Positions 61,465 through 64,000 of a stretch of 64,000 bases of DNA are shown here, piece by piece. The stretch is taken from assembly GCA_052266715.1 (NCBI GenBank), contig JBQPRB010000001.1, one strand, 5' to 3'. The position numbers were made by a program, and so were the translations under genes. The stretch comes from Jeotgalibaca sp052266715 (GTDB lineage: Bacteria > Bacillota > Bacilli > Lactobacillales > Aerococcaceae). Each line of letters begins with the position of its first letter. Position 1 is the first letter of the stretch. A model generated the notes under the pieces. The model was not told the origin of the DNA and made no database searches. It saw only the letters and a program-made list of their open reading frames with translations.

Positions 61465-61929
61465 TTATGCTTTAAAGCGAAGACTCTGTAATTGTTTGGT
61501 CAAAAGATGCGCGCGTACAACATCCTCATCATCCCCAAAAACCTGGAGCGTATTTTTATCGAGAATTGACAACATGAGATTGCCTTCTCGCTTGGAAATT
61601 AGTTTTTTATTAAACATATTTTGAACGATGGCAAACGCGTCTCTTTCGGAAATAACGTTTCCGACCATCTTGATCATTTCATCAAGAAATTCCACTTCAT
61701 CCATGAATTTGACCTTCATGATGCGTATATACCCACCGCCGCCACGTTTACTTTCGACTAAATAGCCATGTTGCTCGGTAAAACGCGTATTAATTACGTA
61801 ATTGATTTGTGAAGGGACACAATTGAAGTGACTGGCCATTTCATTACGTCGTATCTCAACTTGCTCTTGTTGCTTAAGTATTTTTTTAATATAAGCTTCA
61901 ATGATATCTGACATATTTTGGTTCTGCAA
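61465..61929 (-). CDS. ctsR: Class III heat-shock repressor CtsR
   Basis: A 154-residue repressor of clp genes. The winged HTH region reads NEMASHFNCVPSQINYVINTRF near residue 28 (key FNCVPSQINYVINTRF), followed by the glycine-rich loop ESKRGGGGYIRI that senses temperature in known CtsR. The start is a TTG at 61929 with GGGGGCGG upstream; an ATG five codons later has no site. A CtsR operator lies directly before it, so it represses its own operon. Confidence 0.95.
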   Translation of the reverse strand: MQNQNMSDIIEAYIKKILKQQEQVEIRRNEMASHFNCVPSQINYVINTRFTEQHGYLVESKRGGGGYIRIMKVKFMDEVEFLDEMIKMVGNVISERDAFAIVQNMFNKKLISKREGNLMLSILDKNTLQVFGDDEDVVRAHLLTKQLQSLRFKA

Positions 61930-61947
61930 TTCATCCGCCCCCTTTCA

Positions 61948-61964
61948 CCTGACTAATTTTGACT
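61948..61964 (-). promoter_or_regulatory. CtsR operator
   Basis: On the minus strand AGTCAAA-ATT-AGTCAGG. This is the direct heptad repeat with 3-base spacing of the CtsR consensus RGTCAAA-NAN-RGTCAAA; the second heptad has two mismatches. It lies between the promoter and the ctsR start. Confidence 0.82.
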
Positions 61965-61976
61965 ATTGTAACACAA

Positions 61977-62005
61977 ATAGTATGCTATTCTTGGTTCAGT
62001 GTCAA
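61977..62005 (-). promoter_or_regulatory. ctsR-clpC promoter
   Basis: On the minus strand TTGACA (62005-62000), 17-base spacer, TACTAT (61982-61977). The start site would fall just before the CtsR operator. Confidence 0.8.
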
Positions 62006-62179
62006 ATGGAAAGGTCCGAAATCTGTCTATTGACCAATTATTATATCGTAATCTGACTCTTTTTTGAACTATTTTGTTTATAAATATCCCGGATGTGTAT
62101 TTTTTAGTTTTATTGACAATGAATACTTTTAGTTTTAGAATTATTTTAATACTACTATATAAAAAGGAGCATCAGATCA

Positions 62180-62884
62180 TTGGAAATCCTTTATACACAA
62201 ACAAGAGAAGAAGGTTCACAAAAAGCTTATGAATTAATCCGGGAAGCCCTGGACAATGGCGCAAAAGTATTTGGGTTAGCAACAGGGTCAACCCCAGAAG
62301 GCCTTTATAAAAAGCTCGTTGAAAGTGATGTTGATTTTTCTGAAGCTGTTTCTGTCAACCTGGATGAGTATGTAGGTTTGCCAGGAACACATGAGCAAAG
62401 CTACCGTTACTTCATGGAACAAAACTTATTCAATCATAAACCCTTCAAAGAATCCTATGTACCAAATGGTATGAACGAAGAAAAAGCTGAAATCGAACAT
62501 TATGAAGCTATTCTGGAAAAATACCCTGTTGATGTTCAAATCTTGGGAATTGGTCATAACGGGCATATCGCTTTTAATGAACCAGGCACACCACTTAACT
62601 CTTTGACGCACAAAGTTGAGTTAACGCAATCTACTATTAATGCTAACAAACGTTTTTTTGAAAAAGAAGAAGATGTGCCACGTCAAGCTTATTCAATGGG
62701 TCTTGCTTCTATCATGAAGGCTAAGAAAATCATTCTTTTAGCTTTTGGTGAAGATAAAGCTCAAGCAATCAAAGATTTAGTGACTGCTACGGAACCTACT
62801 GAAGACATTCCTTCAACTGTTTTAGTAAATCACCCAGATGTAATTGTTATCGTGGATGAAGCAGCGGCTTCTTTAATTAAATAA
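62180..62884 (+). CDS. nagB: Glucosamine-6-phosphate deaminase
   Basis: Converts glucosamine 6-phosphate to fructose 6-phosphate and ammonia. The 234-residue short form lacks the C-terminal extension of enterobacterial NagB, as in other Lactobacillales. Motifs: FGLATGSTPEGLYK near residue 32, SVNLDEYVGL near 59 (catalytic Asp), ILGIGHNGHIAFNEPGT near 120 with the active-site His. The start is TTG at 62180 with AAAAGGAGC 10 bases upstream. No nagA is adjacent. Confidence 0.95.
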   Translation: MEILYTQTREEGSQKAYELIREALDNGAKVFGLATGSTPEGLYKKLVESDVDFSEAVSVNLDEYVGLPGTHEQSYRYFMEQNLFNHKPFKESYVPNGMNEEKAEIEHYEAILEKYPVDVQILGIGHNGHIAFNEPGTPLNSLTHKVELTQSTINANKRFFEKEEDVPRQAYSMGLASIMKAKKIILLAFGEDKAQAIKDLVTATEPTEDIPSTVLVNHPDVIVIVDEAAASLIK

Positions 62885-62888
62885 TTTA

Positions 62889-62945
62889 AGAATGACAAAG
62901 CCAGGCAAAATCTTATTTTTTAGATTTTGTCTGGCTTTATTTTTT
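62889..62945 (+). terminator. Rho-independent terminator after nagB
   Basis: AAAGCCAGGCAAAATC and GATTTTGTCTGGCTTT form a long stem followed by a T-tract. Confidence 0.93.
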
Positions 62946-62953
62946 TGCAAATA

Positions 62954-62985
62954 AAAAAGCCTCTCCATAGAGAGACCGATTCAAT
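62954..62985 (-). terminator. Terminator of the rRNA-tRNA operon
   Basis: On the minus strand GGTCTCTC-TATG-GAGAGGC is followed by TTTTTT, just after the second 5S gene. Confidence 0.88.
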
Positions 62986-62991
62986 CATACT

Positions 62992-63109
62992 GCGCGGCAA
63001 CGTCCTACTCTCACAAAGGGAAACCCTTCACTACAATCGGCGCTAAGAAGCTTAACTTCTGTGTTCGGGATGGGAACAGGTGTGACCTTCTCGCCATCGT
63101 CACCGCACA
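62992..63109 (-). rRNA. rrf: 5S ribosomal RNA, distal copy
   Basis: A full 5S sequence on the minus strand with the conserved core CCCATCCCGAACACAGAAG and the GTAGTGAAGGG and GAGAGTAGG stretches. It lies after six tRNA genes and is the last gene before the operon terminator. It differs from the proximal copy at three positions, two of which form a compensatory base-pair change. Confidence 0.95.
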
Positions 63110-63163
63110 ATGTTTCTTATCAATGAAAAACAAAAGACCAGGAAATTGACCCAGTCTCGGATA

Positions 63164-63237
63164 TCGGGAAGACAGGATTCGAACCTGCGACCCCTTGGTC
63201 CCAAACCAAGTGCTCTACCAAGCTGAGCTACTTCCCG
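63164..63237 (-). tRNA. tRNA-Pro (anticodon TGG)
   Basis: A 74-base cloverleaf. Acceptor CGGGAAG/CTTCCCG, D-arm with AGCTCAGCTTGGTAGAGC, anticodon loop TTTGGGA and T-arm GGTTCGAATCC. The CCA end is not encoded. Confidence 0.97.
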
Positions 63238-63247
63238 ATGATAAAAA

Positions 63248-63321
63248 TGCAACCAGTAGGAGTCGAACCTACAACCGCCTGATTCGTAGTCAGGTACTCT
63301 ATCCAGTTGAGCTATGGCTGC
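63248..63321 (-). tRNA. tRNA-Arg (anticodon ACG)
   Basis: A 74-base cloverleaf. Acceptor GCAGCCA/TGGTTGC, anticodon loop CTACGAA, T-arm GGTTCGACTCC. A34 is the substrate of TadA (55722). CCA is not encoded. Confidence 0.97.
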
Positions 63322-63331
63322 AAAATGTGAA

Positions 63332-63403
63332 AGCGGAAGACGGGGTTCGAACCCGCGACCCCCACCTTGGCAAGGTGGTGTTCTACCACTGAACTACTTC
63401 CGC
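63332..63403 (-). tRNA. tRNA-Gly (anticodon GCC)
   Basis: A 72-base cloverleaf. Acceptor GCGGAAG/CTTCCGC, anticodon loop TTGCCAA, T-arm GGTTCGAACCC. CCA is not encoded. Confidence 0.97.
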
Positions 63404-63407
63404 AAAA

Positions 63408-63480
63408 TGCCGGCTAAAGGACTTGAACCCTCGACCCTCTGATTACAAATCAGATGCTCTACCAACTGAGCTAAGCCGGC
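63408..63480 (-). tRNA. tRNA-Thr (anticodon TGT)
   Basis: A 73-base cloverleaf. Acceptor GCCGGCT/AGCCGGC, anticodon loop TTTGTAA, T-arm GGTTCAAGTCC. CCA is not encoded. Confidence 0.97.
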
Positions 63481-63502
63481 TTTATACATATTAAAATGTA
63501 TA

Positions 63503-63575
63503 TGAGTCATGCAGGGCTCGAACCTGCGACCCTCTGATTAAAAGTCAGATGCTCTACCAACTGAGCTAATGACTC
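63503..63575 (-). tRNA. tRNA-Lys (anticodon TTT)
   Basis: A 73-base cloverleaf. Acceptor GAGTCAT/ATGACTC, anticodon loop CTTTTAA, T-arm GGTTCGAGCCC. CCA is not encoded. Confidence 0.97.
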
Positions 63576-63635
63576 AAACAATCCATTGCGGACCTCGGTC
63601 CACACCATCCGGCCTGTTTGAGGGGGCCTGGATAA

Positions 63636-63708
63636 TGGAGGTTGACGGGATCGAACCGCCGACATCCTGCTTGTAAGGCAGACGCTCTCCCAGCTGAGCT
63701 AAACCTCC
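63636..63708 (-). tRNA. tRNA-Val (anticodon TAC)
   Basis: A 73-base cloverleaf. Acceptor GGAGGTT/AACCTCC, anticodon loop CTTACAA, T-arm GGTTCGATCCC. First tRNA after the proximal 5S. CCA is not encoded. Confidence 0.97.
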
Positions 63709-63736
63709 GGAAAACAAAAAAAGAGAAAAATAAATT

Positions 63737-63854
63737 GCGCGGCAGCGTCCTACTCTCACAAAGGGAAACCCTTCACTACAATCGGCGCTAAGAAGCTTAA
63801 CTTCTGTGTTCGGGATGGGAACAGGTGTGGCCTTCTCGCCATCGCCACCGCACA
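63737..63854 (-). rRNA. rrf: 5S ribosomal RNA, proximal copy
   Basis: Full 5S on the minus strand between the 23S end and tRNA-Val, the normal position. It is almost identical to the copy at 62992. Confidence 0.96.
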
Positions 63855-63957
63855 ACTATTTAATTGGGGGAACACCGTTCCCTCAAAACTGAATCCATAA
63901 CACGTCGTAACGGCCGACCAAAGCCATTCCGCGCTTGCTTTTTTGAATCTTCAATCG

Positions 63958-64000
63958 TGGTTAAGTCCTCGACCGATTAGTACCAGTCCGCTCCATGCAT
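63958..64000 (-). rRNA. rrl: 23S ribosomal RNA, 3' end only
   Basis: The minus strand reads ATGCATGGAGCGGACTGGTA and then CTAATCGGTCGAGGACTTAACC, the conserved 3' end of bacterial 23S rRNA. The rest lies beyond the right edge. The exact 3' end is approximate. Confidence 0.93.

Noticed and set aside
63195..63392. Plus-strand frame across the tRNA genes
   Set aside because: It is antisense to tRNA-Pro, tRNA-Arg and tRNA-Gly; typical spurious frame.
63574..63855. Minus-strand frame across tRNA-Val and 5S
   Set aside because: It overlaps the rRNA and tRNA genes on the same strand; not a protein gene.

Overview
The window looks like chromosomal DNA of a low-GC Gram-positive bacterium of the order Lactobacillales, probably near Carnobacteriaceae or Enterococcaceae; the genus cannot be fixed from sequence alone. 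Grounds: Firmicutes gene order (rpoE/pyrG/fba/murA/rho; tadA/SRP RNA/dnaX/ybaB/recR/tmk/darA/holB/ricT/yabA/rsmI; ctsR/clpC), T-box and THF riboswitches, strong Shine-Dalgarno sites, a small type SRP RNA, short ProB and NagB forms, and lipoproteins with Gram-positive lipoboxes.

Layout. 1-12.8 kb: core genes, mostly on the minus strand (thioredoxin-like, rho, murA, an AAC(3)-like acetyltransferase, fba, rpoE, a DUF1934 gene, folT under a THF riboswitch, pyrG behind a GGG-initiated attenuator, an aminotransferase), with lipL and an HD phosphohydrolase on the plus strand. 12.8-18.4 kb: a methionine uptake operon (metN, metI, two metQ, an M20 hydrolase) behind two tandem Met-specific T-boxes. 18.4-35.5 kb: accessory region with lipoproteins, an aquaporin, a DUF2975/HTH pair, beta-glucuronidase, a fructose-type PTS, an ASCH-HD fusion, a 5'-truncated tnpB of raised GC, a four-gene ABC exporter/lipoprotein operon and a short-chain dehydrogenase. 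35.5-45.7 kb: anaerobic ribonucleotide reductase nrdDG with NrdR boxes, mgsA, stress-type proteins, proBA, a DAO oxidoreductase and mscL. 45.7-56.2 kb: the DNA replication/RNA modification operon from dnaX to rsmI, with SRP RNA and tadA upstream. 56.3-64 kb: a PucR-type regulator, a CDF transporter, ctsR-clpC, nagB, and the tail of an rRNA operon (23S end, 5S, six tRNAs, second 5S) on the minus strand.

The least explained material is between genes. (1) A compact minus-strand transcription unit at about 41.29-41.69 kb has a near-consensus promoter and three tiny ORFs, each with its own ribosome-binding site. (2) Three intergenic arrays (8.95-9.09, 24.87-25.01 and 35.53-35.68 kb) share one design: half-site, palindrome, palindrome, half-site, with constant spacers. 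Two share one stem sequence and the third uses an unrelated stem. One runs into nrdG and supplies its stop codon. (3) A long hairpin repeat of about 110 bp occurs at both 0.06-0.16 and 43.9-44.0 kb. No CRISPR-Cas, prophage or classical defence island was seen.

Start codons were chosen by Shine-Dalgarno spacing, promoter position and family length. Regulatory calls are by eye from motif match and position; no searches or folding programs were run.
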